This document shows positions 18,313 to 31,472 of a stretch of 64,000 nt of DNA, piece by piece. Source of the DNA: Pseudomonas viridiflava (GTDB lineage: Bacteria > Pseudomonadota > Gammaproteobacteria > Pseudomonadales > Pseudomonadaceae); NCBI GenBank assembly GCA_900596015.1, contig UVIF01000023.1, positions 186,001 to 250,000 of the forward strand, read 5' to 3'. Position 1 is the first letter of the stretch. Every line of letters begins with the position of its first letter. The translations under genes and the position numbers were made by a program. The notes under the pieces are model-generated. The model searched no databases and was not told where the DNA came from. It saw only the letters and a program-made list of their open reading frames with translations.

Positions 18313-19086
18313 TCAATGCGCGTGACGGCTACCCGTGGGGTCCTGGATCTGTATGACGCGGCCCTTGCTCCAGGCGTCGGCGCCTGGGTCTATCGCCGGC
18401 GCGGGGATATCGGCGCGGGCTTTCTTCCTGCTGTCGCTGTCGACACCGAAGCGCTTGTCGCGCTCACGCACCAGCGCCGGATCGATCTGCCCATCCGCGG
18501 TGAAACCCATCATCAGTTGCGGTACGCCCAGGGGCAGCTGCTTGTTCAGGTCGGTATGCCAGGTGTGCCATGTCTTGCCGTAGGTATTCACCAGTTTTTC
18601 CATCAAGGCATGCTCTGCTGGCGCCGGAATACCGGGGGCGATGAGCTGCCCCGACTTCACCTCATGGACGTGGCTGTGCCACAGCGCCTTCTCGGCCTGG
18701 GGCAATGTGCTGTAGAGGTTGGCGCTGATGATGTATTCGACGCCCATCAGTTTTGCATCCTTGACGTTGCCGTCATAAATGACGCATTGAATCACTTCTT
18801 CATTGAGGATGGCGCAATAGTGATGGGCTTCCATCTGCGCGCCGGGGTGCCCATTGTAGAAATGAAAGCCGTCCAGGTAGGCGTTCAACTCGTTGATCGG
18901 TGGACGCGACTGCAGCGCGTTGGCACCCGCGTCGAGGGTCTTGGTCAGGGCCGTGGTCGGCGCACCGGGCGCGTCCACCTTGGACGCGCTGTTGCTGCCG
19001 GCGCACCCGCCAATGGCCAGTGCGGCAAGACACAGCAGCGGAGTGCGCGCAGCGTGACGAGGTGTGAAGAAAGGGCGAAAGCTCAT
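18313..19086 (-). CDS. DUF1264/OBAP-family lipoprotein
   Basis: The protein has 257 residues with a lipoprotein signal ending in the lipobox AIGGC (about residues 24-28), so it should be anchored in the envelope. The mature part matches DUF1264, the family of plant oil-body-associated proteins: YLDGFHFYNGHPGAQMEAHHYC, VIYDGNVKDAKLMGVEYIIS and LWHSHVHEVKSGQL. The His-rich spacing is conserved in the family, but no catalytic role is established. It stands alone, convergent with the DUF1294 gene. Confidence 0.85.
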   Translation of the reverse strand: MSFRPFFTPRHAARTPLLCLAALAIGGCAGSNSASKVDAPGAPTTALTKTLDAGANALQSRPPINELNAYLDGFHFYNGHPGAQMEAHHYCAILNEEVIQCVIYDGNVKDAKLMGVEYIISANLYSTLPQAEKALWHSHVHEVKSGQLIAPGIPAPAEHALMEKLVNTYGKTWHTWHTDLNKQLPLGVPQLMMGFTADGQIDPALVRERDKRFGVDSDSRKKARADIPAPAIDPGADAWSKGRVIQIQDPTGSRHAH

Positions 19087-19317
19087 GCTGGAATCCTTTT
19101 CAGTGAGGTGAGCGCGGTGCTCGCCCAGGATCGGACTGGCGGAGCTGCGCAGGGCACTTCCATAGAGCGGTCAACCCGGCGAGGGTTCAGCCGGTCAGGA
19201 CACGGCAAGGGCCGTGAAGCCACCTGTACAATATTTCACGGAACCGGCGTGTGACTTGGCCCATCCTATGCTGTGTCAGAACCTACCCCCGAGGTTTTGC
19301 CAAGGAAGAGCGCCGCG

Positions 19318-20355
19318 ATGGTCCGTCGTTGTGCAGTATTCGTTTCGCTGTTGCTGTTGAGCCTGCTTTCGGTGCAGGCTCAAGCGCTTCCCCATGCCCG
19401 CTGGAATGTAGGCTATCACCTGCTGACCTTCAACGATCCGCTCGACGACCAGCCCATGCACGCCTATGCCTTCTATCCCACGCAAGGACATACGCATTCC
19501 GCGCGTTTGGGCGGCTACAGCATCGACGCGCAGCAGGACGCCCCGATCGCCATCGGTCGCTTCCCGCTGTTGATGCTGTCCCACGGCAACACTGGAACCC
19601 CCTTGGCCTTGCACGACCTGATCACTGCGCTGACGCGCAAGGGCTTCGTGGTGGTGGCGGTGGTCCATCCGGGTGACAACGCCCAGGATCACAGCCGTTT
19701 GGGCAAGCTCAGCAATCTGTATGGGCGGCCGTTGCAGATCTCCCAGGCCATCACCGCAGCGTTGGGCGATTCGATGTTGTCGCCTTTCGTCAATGCCAAC
19801 GCGGTTGGGGTGATCGGCTATTCCGCGGGCGGCGAGACGGCGTTGATTCTCTCCGGCGCGCGTCCCGACTTGCAGCGCTTGCGCAAGTATTGCGAAGAGC
19901 GACCCTACGACGCCGATGCCTGCCAGACCCGCGGTGAACTGGAAGCCGATCGGGACGACCTGAACCCCGAAGCCGATCCGCGGGTACGCGCGCTGTTGTT
20001 GATGGCGCCGTTGAGCCTGATGTTCGGCCGCCAGACCTTGGCTGAAGTTCATCTGCCGACCCTTATCTACAGCGGCGATAACGACCAACTGGTGGCCATC
20101 GACAAGAATGCCGAGGCGCTGGCGCGCAAGCTGCCGGGAAACACAGACTATCGATTGCTGCCCGGCGCCGGTCATTTTGTTTTCATGGCGCCATGCACGG
20201 ACGAGCAACGCGACGCCTCGCCGGCCCTGTGCACCGATGCCGACGGCGTCGACCGTGAAGGCATCCACCGCGATCTGATCCACGAAGCCGGCAAGTTCTT
20301 CACGCATACCCTGGGTCGACCTTCACGCGCGGGCCTGCAGACTGCCGATCACTGA
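19318..20355 (+). CDS. Secreted alpha/beta-hydrolase (dienelactone-hydrolase-like/PAF-AH-like)
   Basis: The protein has 345 residues with a Sec signal (about 1-23, ending VQAQA). The nucleophile elbow is GYSAGG in the segment GVIGYSAGGETALIL. An oxyanion-type LLMLSHGNTGTPLAL lies upstream, and the C-terminal LLPGAGHFVF supplies the probable catalytic His. The IYSGDNDQLVAID segment may supply the acid. Two Cys pairs in the middle and late region suit a periplasmic enzyme. ATG 19318 has an AAGGAAGAG site; an earlier GTG at 19273 would push the signal peptide inward. The substrate is unknown. Its 3' end overlaps the MFS gene on the other strand by seven bases. Confidence 0.82.
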   Translation: MVRRCAVFVSLLLLSLLSVQAQALPHARWNVGYHLLTFNDPLDDQPMHAYAFYPTQGHTHSARLGGYSIDAQQDAPIAIGRFPLLMLSHGNTGTPLALHDLITALTRKGFVVVAVVHPGDNAQDHSRLGKLSNLYGRPLQISQAITAALGDSMLSPFVNANAVGVIGYSAGGETALILSGARPDLQRLRKYCEERPYDADACQTRGELEADRDDLNPEADPRVRALLLMAPLSLMFGRQTLAEVHLPTLIYSGDNDQLVAIDKNAEALARKLPGNTDYRLLPGAGHFVFMAPCTDEQRDASPALCTDADGVDREGIHRDLIHEAGKFFTHTLGRPSRAGLQTADH

Positions 20356-21530
20356 TCCTGGCGCGACAGCCACGCGGTCAGCCCCAGTGCAGCCAGGGAC
20401 AGCCCGGCGGCCAGAGCGAAAATCGATCCATAGCCGAACCCAGCCGCCACTGCCCCCATAACCGGTCCGGCGATCGCCAGCGCCAGGTCGAAGAACACCG
20501 CGAAGGCACTCAAGCCTGCGCCCCGGCTGGTGCCAGGTACCTTGTGGATGGCCAGTACGCCCAGCGCGGGATAGACCAGCGACAGACCCAACCCGGCCAG
20601 CGCTGCACCCGTGAGCGTGAAAGTCGGCGAGGGCGCCAGCCAGAGCAGGCTCAAGCCGACGACCTCCGTGGCGATACAGGCCATGGCCACCGTCGACCCG
20701 CCCAGATGATTGATGCTGTTGATGAACACCAGGCGCGCCACGATGAAGCTGATGCCAAAGGCAGTCAGGCACCACGCCGCCCCCTCCCAGCCGCGCTCCA
20801 CGTAGTAAAGCGTGATGAAGGTGGTAAGCGTGCCGTAGCCGATCGATGCCAGCATCAGGCTCATGCCGTGCGGTGCGACCCGGCCGAAAGCGGCCCAGAA
20901 CGGCATGCGTTCGCCGCGCACCACGGGTGAGGCGGGCGTATCGTGGATCATCCACAGTGCCAGCGCGCTCAACAGCATCAGGGCGATACCCAAAGTCCAG
21001 AAACCGGCGAACGCCACCATCAATACCCCCAGAGGCGCGCCGATGGCGATTGCGCCATAGGAGGCGATGCCATTCCAGGAAATCACCTTGGCCATGTGCT
21101 CGGCGCCGACTCGGCTGATGCCCCAGCTACTAGTGCCCACGCCGATGGCGCCCTGGGACAGACCGAGCACCACACGCCCGGCGATCAACACCCCCAGGCT
21201 CCATTGCGGAACGCTGTGCAGGAACACGGATATAAAGGTCAGCGCACCGCTGATACCGATACCGATCAGACCGTAGACGATGGTGCGCTTGGTGCCCAAG
21301 GCATCGGCCATGCGCCCGGCGCTGGGCCGGCTGAGTAGGGTGGCCAGGTATTGCGCGCCGATCACCACGCCGGCGGCCACGGCGCTGAAGCCCAATTGAT
21401 CGTGAACGTAGCCCGGCAGCACGGCAATCGGCAGCCCGATGGAGATGAAGGCGATGAAGGTGTAGAAAACGATGGAGATGATTTGCAGGTTGATGGACGA
21501 CGAAGGGGTAGGGTGGGCAGACTCGGTCAT
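20349..21530 (-). CDS. MFS transporter, YhhS/UPF0226-like
   Basis: This 393-residue, 12-helix major facilitator carrier has signature segments GYVHDQLGFSAVAAGVVIGA, RPSAGRMADALGTKRT (the loop 2-3 motif) and RVVLGLSQGAIGVGTSSWG. These resemble the YhhS/arabinose-efflux subgroup. Transport direction is probably export by proton antiport, and the substrate is unknown. It is a single-gene unit, convergent with the hydrolase gene. Confidence 0.85.
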   Translation of the reverse strand: MTESAHPTPSSSINLQIISIVFYTFIAFISIGLPIAVLPGYVHDQLGFSAVAAGVVIGAQYLATLLSRPSAGRMADALGTKRTIVYGLIGIGISGALTFISVFLHSVPQWSLGVLIAGRVVLGLSQGAIGVGTSSWGISRVGAEHMAKVISWNGIASYGAIAIGAPLGVLMVAFAGFWTLGIALMLLSALALWMIHDTPASPVVRGERMPFWAAFGRVAPHGMSLMLASIGYGTLTTFITLYYVERGWEGAAWCLTAFGISFIVARLVFINSINHLGGSTVAMACIATEVVGLSLLWLAPSPTFTLTGAALAGLGLSLVYPALGVLAIHKVPGTSRGAGLSAFAVFFDLALAIAGPVMGAVAAGFGYGSIFALAAGLSLAALGLTAWLSRQDQ

Positions 21531-21720
21531 GGGCTCGTTCGCAGGCGTGCGGTTGAGGTCCCCTCGGACAGGGAACGTTGGTTAAAGCAAAGCAGGCTAT
21601 CGATTATTTGCAACTCTTCGACACAACGCGCCGCTGGTACAACCACAACGCAAGCCGCGTCCGGATTCCCCGCGTTGCGTCAGGCACACCGCACTGGCCA
21701 TGACGCGGCTTGCGCCGCTG

Positions 21721-22152
21721 CTACAAGGGCTGTTCCAACAACGCAATGGTTCTTTCATCGCTTTCGCCGTCGAAAAACCGGTCCAGCACCTGCTGGAAAC
21801 ACGCCTGCTCAGGTGCCACGCTGGCGAACAGGGTCATGCACGAGCGCAGTTTCATGTCGTCCGGGCTGCCGAACATGGCGACCACGCTCTTGCCCGAATG
21901 CGTGAGTACGGTTCGCGTGCACTCCAGAAGCCGGGCGCCCAGCAATGGATCGTGCAGGTAGGCCACTGCTTCGGCGGCGCCACTGATCGCGTAGAAACGT
22001 GCCGTTTCGCTCCGACCCAGGCCGGCCAGTTGTGGAAAGATGAACCACATCCAATGAGTACGTTTGCGGCCACCGCGCAGTTCTTCGAGGGCGTCGGGGT
22101 ACACCGCACGCTGGGCACTGGTGAAGCGGTTCAGATCGAAGGTATCGCTCAT
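21721..22152 (-). CDS. DUF1810 family protein
   Basis: The 143-residue protein matches the small DUF1810 (YbhB/NPxDG-neighbour) family. Diagnostic segments are DLNRFTSAQ, ELRGGRKRTHWMWFIFPQL, LGRSETARFYAI, and HPLLG-type HDPLLGARLLECT. It is predicted to be cytosolic with no signal. ATG 22152 is the natural start; the longer frame adds unrelated sequence. Biochemical function has not been established, though the fold is sometimes linked to nucleotide or NAD chemistry. Confidence 0.85.
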   Translation of the reverse strand: MSDTFDLNRFTSAQRAVYPDALEELRGGRKRTHWMWFIFPQLAGLGRSETARFYAISGAAEAVAYLHDPLLGARLLECTRTVLTHSGKSVVAMFGSPDDMKLRSCMTLFASVAPEQACFQQVLDRFFDGESDERTIALLEQPL

Positions 22153-22316
22153 GGCTAAGCTCCACACGTTGCTCTTTGCATGTCTGGCCGCTGCGCCTGC
22201 ACCGAGTTCCATCGGATGACTGCTGGTTTATCCTTACTTGTAGAAAGGGCTTTTCTAGGCTTTACTCAAGCCAGCGTTCTACTGAGTTCAGCGTCCAACA
22301 ACAATCACAAGAGACG

Positions 22317-22466
22317 ATGTCCATGAATCATTCACGCTTGAATCCCTCGCCCTTGAATCCGTCCGGGAAGACGCGCAAAGGCGGCGCGCACGTCGATGCC
22401 TGGGCGATTTTCTTCATGATCGTAGTGGTCGTAGCGACCGCCGCTTACTGGTTCACCCGTGGTTGA
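22317..22466 (+). CDS. Small single-pass membrane protein (49 aa)
   Basis: The 49-residue protein has a polar, basic N-terminus (Asn/Ser/Pro-rich, then GKTRKGG) and a single C-terminal membrane helix (DAWAIFFMIVVVVATAAYWF). An AAGAGA sequence precedes ATG 22317; a second ATG lies at 22323. The N-in, C-tail orientation is suggested by the basic residues. It converges on metH with 21 bases between stops. The function is unknown. Confidence 0.65.
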   Translation: MSMNHSRLNPSPLNPSGKTRKGGAHVDAWAIFFMIVVVVATAAYWFTRG

Positions 22467-22487
22467 ACCAGCAACGGCAGATCCGTA

Positions 22488-26180
<3,693 letters not shown>

Positions 26181-26454
26181 GGGAACCACTCTTTCAGAAA
26201 ATTCGGACACTGTGACAGGTGGCGGATGATAGCAAACCTGTGCGCTATTTGATCACCAAGGGCATGTCCATGAATTTCACTCATGTTGAGAATGTCGGGC
26301 TCGCGGTGCCCCAACCTCATGAACAAGGCCTCGGAAGAAACTTGCAGCCGGTCAGTCATTGACGCGTGTCGCGACCTTTTCGAGATTTTTGCAGTCCCAC
26401 CCCTCGGAATGCCCTGAAAAGGGGCGCGAATTCTCGTTTCAAAAGGCGGTACGC

Positions 26455-27477
26455 ATGCTGATTTCGCTTCAAGCTTTAAGGGCCCTGGCCGCCTGGATCG
26501 TAGTCTGCCATCACTTCATGCAGATTTTCTTCGACTTCCATGCCGCAGGCCCGATCGGCCAGTTCTTCACTGACCGGGGCGCGGTGGGCGTCGATATCTT
26601 TTTCGTCATCAGTGGGTTGGTCATCTACCTGTCGACCCAGGACAAGCAGATGCCCGCAGGGCGCTTCCTGCTCAACCGCGTGATTCGGATCGTCCCGGCC
26701 TATTGGCTGTACACCGCCCTGATGGGGCTGATGCTGGTCAGCCTCGGCCAATGGCTGCCCCACGCCGCGATCGACCTGCCGCATTTCATTCTGTCGCTGC
26801 TGTTCATTCCTTCGGAAAATCCCGGTGGCTACGGCCTGTACCCGACGCTGAACGTGGGCTGGACACTCAACTACGAGATGTTCTTCTACCTGCTGTTCTC
26901 GCTGGTGTTCACCGTGCCGCAGCGCTACCGCCCGCTGATCATCGCCGCCGCCCTGGTCGCGGTCAGTGAAGTACTCGGCCGCTATGGGGTGGTCAGCCGC
27001 TTCTATCAGAACAACATCATCTACGAGTTCCTGCTGGGCATCGGTATCGGCATGCTCTACCGCCGCGGCTGGATCGCCCAGGGCTTGTGGCTACCTTTGG
27101 CCGTGATCATTGTGTCGGCGGTGCTGATCTATCACCTGGACTCCAGCGACCGGCTGCTGCACTGGGGCTTGCCCAGCGCGCTGATCGTCCTGGCCTGCGT
27201 GGCCATGGAGCCGCACTTCCGTGGCAGCCGCCTGCTCAAGACCCTGGGCGATTGTTCGTATTCGGTGTACCTGGTGCACGTGCTGGTGCTCTACGCCGGT
27301 TGGCTGGCCAGCGTCCACTGGCATCTGAACCCGTATTGGGTGTTTGCGTTCTGCGTGCCCACTATCGCCCTGGTGTCGTGGGCCAGCTACGTGTGGATCG
27401 AAAAGCGTCTGTACCAACGGGTCAAGCACTGGACCGACGCTCGCCTGGATTCGACCTCGATGGCCCGTACGGGGTGA
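26455..27477 (+). CDS. Acyltransferase 3 family membrane protein (exopolysaccharide/O-antigen acetylase-like)
   Basis: The 340-residue protein has about ten membrane helices. Hallmarks of acyltransferase family 3 are the N-terminal LQALRALAAWIVVCHHF (with the catalytic-type histidine), GAVGVDIFFVISGLVIYLS and the later YSVYLVHVLVL. It probably O-acetylates a cell-surface or secreted glycan. The start is ATG 26455 after AAAAGG; an earlier frame start has no ribosome site. There are no polysaccharide genes nearby, so the acceptor is unknown. The 274-base gap on its left holds only the divergent metH promoter region and nothing else recognised. Confidence 0.85.
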   Translation: MLISLQALRALAAWIVVCHHFMQIFFDFHAAGPIGQFFTDRGAVGVDIFFVISGLVIYLSTQDKQMPAGRFLLNRVIRIVPAYWLYTALMGLMLVSLGQWLPHAAIDLPHFILSLLFIPSENPGGYGLYPTLNVGWTLNYEMFFYLLFSLVFTVPQRYRPLIIAAALVAVSEVLGRYGVVSRFYQNNIIYEFLLGIGIGMLYRRGWIAQGLWLPLAVIIVSAVLIYHLDSSDRLLHWGLPSALIVLACVAMEPHFRGSRLLKTLGDCSYSVYLVHVLVLYAGWLASVHWHLNPYWVFAFCVPTIALVSWASYVWIEKRLYQRVKHWTDARLDSTSMARTG

Positions 27478-27545
27478 TTCCCGACCAAAACAGTCAGGCT
27501 TTGTCAGCGTCGCCGGATTCGCGTAAACTGCTGGCAAGTCTGTGA

Positions 27546-28139
<594 letters not shown>

Positions 28140-28171
28140 CTAGGCAAGCTGCCCCCGCGCCACGGCGCGAG

Positions 28172-28213
28172 GCCCGCACCCGGTTCGCTGCGCCCCAGCA
28201 GCGCGGTGCGGGC
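28172..28213. terminator. Candidate bidirectional hairpin between nfuA and the AraC regulator
   Basis: GCCCGCACC (28172-28180) pairs with GGTGCGGGC (28205-28213), with an inner GCTGC/GCAGC stem. It lies between two convergent genes, where a shared terminator is expected. There is no T-run on either side, so termination strength is uncertain. Confidence 0.4.
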
Positions 28214-28215
28214 GG

Positions 28216-29223
28216 CTACTGGCCGAAGCGCTGTGCGTATCCCTGCGGACTCACCCCAAGCACCTTCTGAAAACTGCGCCGCAGGTTTTCCGCATGGCCA
28301 TAGCCGCACAGGCGCGCCACGCTCTGCAACGACAATTGCCCGCCTTGGATCATCGCCCGGGCCGCTTCCAGGCGGACCCGCTCGATATGCCGCGCCGGCG
28401 TGATGTTCAGTTCGGCGAAGAAAACCCGGTACAACGTCCGCGGCGTCATGTTGGCCTTGTGTGCCAGCGCTTCCAGGGACAGGTCGGCGCTCAGGTTCTG
28501 TGCGATCCATTCCAGCAACTCGGTCAGCCTCGACGTCGGTCCGTTGCAGCGCGCCAGGTGCGGGCTGAATTGCGTCTGTCCACCCGAACGCTTGAGAAAC
28601 AGCACCAGCCGGCGGGCGACGGCAAGAGCCAGGGGGCGGCCCAGGTCGGCCTCGATCAACGCCAGCGCCAGGTCGATTCCAGCGGTGACGCCGGCCGAGG
28701 TGAAAATATGGCTGTGCCCGTTCTTGTCCGAGGGGTCGTAGGTGTGCAGCCGATCGCCTTGCACCTCAACGTTGGCGAAAGCCTGCAGGGCCTCGACATC
28801 GTCCCAGTGGGTGGTGGCGATCAAGCCGTCCAGCAAGCCGGCGCTGGCCAGCATCAACGCTCCCGAGCACACTGAACCCAAGCGTCGCACCACGGGCGCG
28901 GCGCTGCGCAACCAGGCGAGCAGGGCGACGTTCGCGCATTGTTCGGCATCACTGCTGCCGCCGGGCAGCAGCACCGTGTCCAAGGCGCTGCAGTCCACCG
29001 AGAGCCAACTGGCGTCGGCATGCAGTTTCAATCCGGCGGAGGTCGCCACGGCCCCCGCCGCCTCACCCAGCAGTTGCAATTCGTAATGTGGCGCCAGGCC
29101 TTGGCGGGCCAGCTCGACGTTGGCCGAGGCGAACACCTGCATCGGGCCGGTCACATCCAGGCTCATCACTCCAGGATAGACCAGGCAGGCGATCACTTTT
29201 CTCGAATCAGCCGTACCTTGCAT
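28216..29223 (-). CDS. GlxA-family transcriptional regulator (DJ-1/PfpI domain plus AraC HTH)
   Basis: The 335-residue protein has an N-terminal DJ-1/PfpI-like domain (about 10-190, with the elbow segment LGSVCSGALMLASAGLL) and a C-terminal AraC-type double helix-turn-helix (about 230-330). Recognisable pieces are LSLEALAHKANMTPRTLYRVF and SVARLCGYGHAENLRRSFQ. ATG 29223 is five bases from the cobM stop, so it is the last gene of the cbtB-cbtA-cobE-cobM unit and may be co-transcribed from the riboswitch. Such regulators sense small metabolites. The ligand is unknown. Confidence 0.85.
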   Translation of the reverse strand: MQGTADSRKVIACLVYPGVMSLDVTGPMQVFASANVELARQGLAPHYELQLLGEAAGAVATSAGLKLHADASWLSVDCSALDTVLLPGGSSDAEQCANVALLAWLRSAAPVVRRLGSVCSGALMLASAGLLDGLIATTHWDDVEALQAFANVEVQGDRLHTYDPSDKNGHSHIFTSAGVTAGIDLALALIEADLGRPLALAVARRLVLFLKRSGGQTQFSPHLARCNGPTSRLTELLEWIAQNLSADLSLEALAHKANMTPRTLYRVFFAELNITPARHIERVRLEAARAMIQGGQLSLQSVARLCGYGHAENLRRSFQKVLGVSPQGYAQRFGQ

Positions 29224-29228
29224 GACGT

Positions 29229-29975
29229 TCAAGAACGGTACAGGTGGGCATGGCCCGCACGGTACAGCGCCGAGTCGGCGAAACTGTCCGTGTGCAGCAC
29301 GTGCCCCACGAGAATCAGCGCGCTGCGCCGGAAGTCCTTGGCTGCGACCTTGAGCTGGATATCCGCCAGGGTGCCCAGCACGAAGTCCTGATCCGGCCAG
29401 CTGGCCTTGTGAATCACGGCAACCGGACACTCCGCGCCGTAGCTGGGCAGCAGCTCGGCGACTATTCGATGCAGATTTTTCACCCCCAGGTGAATGGCCA
29501 ACGTCGCGCCATGCCGGGCCAGGCTGCTCAGGCTTTCACCCGGCGGCATTGGCGACTTGTCGCCATAGCGGGTGAGAATCACCGTCTGCGCCACATCGGG
29601 CAGGGTCAGCTCCACACCCAGCAGCGCTGCGCAAGCGGCCGTAGCGGTCACGCCAGGAATGATCTGGTAGTCGATACCGTGCTCGCGCAGGCAGCGAATC
29701 TGCTCGCCGATTGCGCCGTACAGGCCAGGATCGCCGCTGTGCACCCGCGCCACGTCTTCGCCGCGCTCATGGGCCTGGTGCATGAGCTCGATGATCTGTT
29801 GCAGGTGCAGCTCGGCGCTGTTGTGCACCTGATGCGCGGTGTGCCCTTCGAGCACCGCGTCGGGCACCAGCGAGCCGGCGTAGATGATCACCGGGCAACG
29901 CCGGATCAGGCGCTGGCCCTTGACGGTGATCAGCTCCGGATCGCCCGGTCCGGCGCCGATGAAATAAACGGTCAT
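29229..29975 (-). CDS. cobM: Precorrin-4 C11-methyltransferase CobM
   Basis: The 248-residue protein is a tetrapyrrole methylase. It starts with the SAM-binding GAGPGDPELITVKG and continues with IIYAGSLVPDAVLE, VARVHSGDPGLYGAIGEQIR and IIPGVTATAACAALLG. These match CobM/CbiF, which methylates C11 of precorrin-4 in the aerobic B12 pathway. It lies 34 bases after cobE in the riboswitch-led operon. Other ring-synthesis genes are not in this window. Confidence 0.95.
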   Translation of the reverse strand: MTVYFIGAGPGDPELITVKGQRLIRRCPVIIYAGSLVPDAVLEGHTAHQVHNSAELHLQQIIELMHQAHERGEDVARVHSGDPGLYGAIGEQIRCLREHGIDYQIIPGVTATAACAALLGVELTLPDVAQTVILTRYGDKSPMPPGESLSSLARHGATLAIHLGVKNLHRIVAELLPSYGAECPVAVIHKASWPDQDFVLGTLADIQLKVAAKDFRRSALILVGHVLHTDSFADSALYRAGHAHLYRS

Positions 29976-30009
29976 GGGAATTCCTGACAGGCGGAGGGGT
30001 GAATGATAT

Positions 30010-30435
30010 TCAAGTTCGCGGCACAGTGCAGCCGGTCCGATCCCGCGTACCGGCTATGGCAAGGGTAGCCATAGTCGTTTGCCGCCGGTTGACACGCAGT
30101 ATCGACGCAGACGCCGTGCAGTGCTCGGCCATGGCCAGGGCGGCGCTTTCAGCAACACCCTGGCAACCGGTCGCTGCGAATGAGCGCGCGGAACGATGGC
30201 TGAGTCGATCCTCAAAGGGCGCCAGCGCCTGCGCGCTGTAGGTGGTGAAGGGCAGCGCAAGACGCTCGGCCAGCAGGAGCAGCCCTGGCTCGTGTGCCTT
30301 GAGGTCGATGCTGGCCAGGCCCTGCACATCAGCCCAGTCAAGCCGGTGTTCGAGCAGGGTCTCTTGCAGCAGTTCGTGCAGCGCCTGCGCGCTGCAACCC
30401 CGGCGACAACCGAACCCTACCCACAACGCCGTCAT
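30010..30435 (-). CDS. cobE: CobE/CbiG C-terminal domain protein, cobalamin biosynthesis
   Basis: The 141-residue protein starts MTALWVGFGCRRGCSAQAL, the typical beginning of the CbiG C-terminal/CobE fold. It also has ASIDLKAHEPGLLLLAERL and SVAESAAL-type GVAESAALAMA. CobE is required for B12 formation in pseudomonads, though its exact step is not settled. ATG 30435 lies five bases past the cbtA stop, which shows tight operon packing. Confidence 0.88.
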   Translation of the reverse strand: MTALWVGFGCRRGCSAQALHELLQETLLEHRLDWADVQGLASIDLKAHEPGLLLLAERLALPFTTYSAQALAPFEDRLSHRSARSFAATGCQGVAESAALAMAEHCTASASILRVNRRQTTMATLAIAGTRDRTGCTVPRT

Positions 30436-30440
30436 CGGAT

Positions 30441-31118
30441 TCAGCCACCGGCTCGGCGAAACAACCAGGTACTGATCAGGCCCAGGGCCAGCCAGAACAC
30501 CGCATTGGTTACCAGTGAAGCAATCACGAACTGCTGTTCCAGCGCTTCGGGCGCCAGGCTCGCATGCTGTTCGGGTTGGGGTGCGCCGATGATGTGCGGT
30601 ACCAGCACGATGGCCAGGCCCAGCGCCTTGAGCAGCATGCCGCGGCCGAACACCAGCAACGCCAGGCCCGCAGCTGTCGACGCCGCCGTGCCGATCCACC
30701 AGGTTTGCCGCAATGCCAGGTCTGCAGCCTGCGTGCCGGGCAGTTCCGGCGGCAGGCCCAGGTTCGGCGCCAGGCAGAACACCGCGAATCCACCCAAGCC
30801 CCACAACAGTCCCTGGGCATTGCGACCAGGTGCCCGCAGCGTATAGAGCGCGACCAGCATCAGGGCGAAGCCGACGGCCACTACCAGATTGCCCCCGGCC
30901 GTGGACAGCACGCGCTGCCAGCCGTTTTCTGGTTCCCAGGCCTCTGCGTGCTCGTGCGCGGCGCCTGCGGCATCGGCATGCTCATGCTGCGCGGCAGGTG
31001 TTTCATAGGTTTCACCCTGAAGGATCAGCGGGGCGACCCAGAGGGCTTGCAGAAGCGTCAGCAACAGGGCGGCCAGCAGCCCGCTGAACCCGGCGGTACG
31101 TACGATGTGCCTGATCAT
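30441..31118 (-). CDS. cbtA: CbtA family cobalt transporter subunit
   Basis: The 225-residue membrane protein has five or so helices and a His/Glu-rich periplasmic or lumenal loop (QHEHADAAGAAHEHAEAWEPE, residues about 44-64). Family motifs are GLGGFAVFCLAPNLGLPPELPG and TWWIGTAASTAAGLALL. CbtA/CbtB are predicted cobalt importers found behind cobalamin riboswitches. ATG 31118 follows cbtB by 11 bases. Confidence 0.9.
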   Translation of the reverse strand: MIRHIVRTAGFSGLLAALLLTLLQALWVAPLILQGETYETPAAQHEHADAAGAAHEHAEAWEPENGWQRVLSTAGGNLVVAVGFALMLVALYTLRAPGRNAQGLLWGLGGFAVFCLAPNLGLPPELPGTQAADLALRQTWWIGTAASTAAGLALLVFGRGMLLKALGLAIVLVPHIIGAPQPEQHASLAPEALEQQFVIASLVTNAVFWLALGLISTWLFRRAGG

Positions 31119-31129
31119 CTCGGTATTCC

Positions 31130-31324
31130 TCAATGGCACGGAAAGGCGGCGCTGTGCCGGGTGTCGTGAGCGGCGTTGTGCACGGCTTCGATATGCGAGA
31201 AACCGGCGAAGCCGACCAGGCAGCAGCCCAGCAGGAACGTACCAGTCGCCAGCGCAATGCGCTGGGCGAGGGTGGCGGTATGCGTTTGGGCGTGTTCGGG
31301 GCTGGTTGAGACGGTGCTGGACAT
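31130..31324 (-). CDS. cbtB: CbtB family cobalt transporter subunit
   Basis: The 64-residue protein has one membrane helix (LATGTFLLGCCLVGFAGF) and a His-rich C-terminus (HIEAVHNAAHDTRHSAAFPCH), the hallmark of CbtB. It is the first gene after the leftward cobalamin riboswitch and is followed by cbtA. The histidines probably capture Co(II) at the membrane face. The ATG at 31324 is preceded by an AGAGGGAA stretch. Confidence 0.9.
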   Translation of the reverse strand: MSSTVSTSPEHAQTHTATLAQRIALATGTFLLGCCLVGFAGFSHIEAVHNAAHDTRHSAAFPCH

Positions 31325-31472
31325 GGCGTTCCCTCTGGTGGTCCCAACGGTGGCGGCTCCACGGTATGTGGTTCCGACAATCGGGCACGCGCACGCAGAA
31401 AGCCTGGCGCAGGCGCGCCATGCTCGCAACAGCGCCCGCCCACCGCGGGTTTGTCGATCACAGACAGTCTGG

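Noticed and set aside
26181..26454. Possible cobalamin riboswitch before metH.
   Set aside because: Neither the CCGC-ACTGT core nor a GCCAGGAGACC box is visible on the minus strand.
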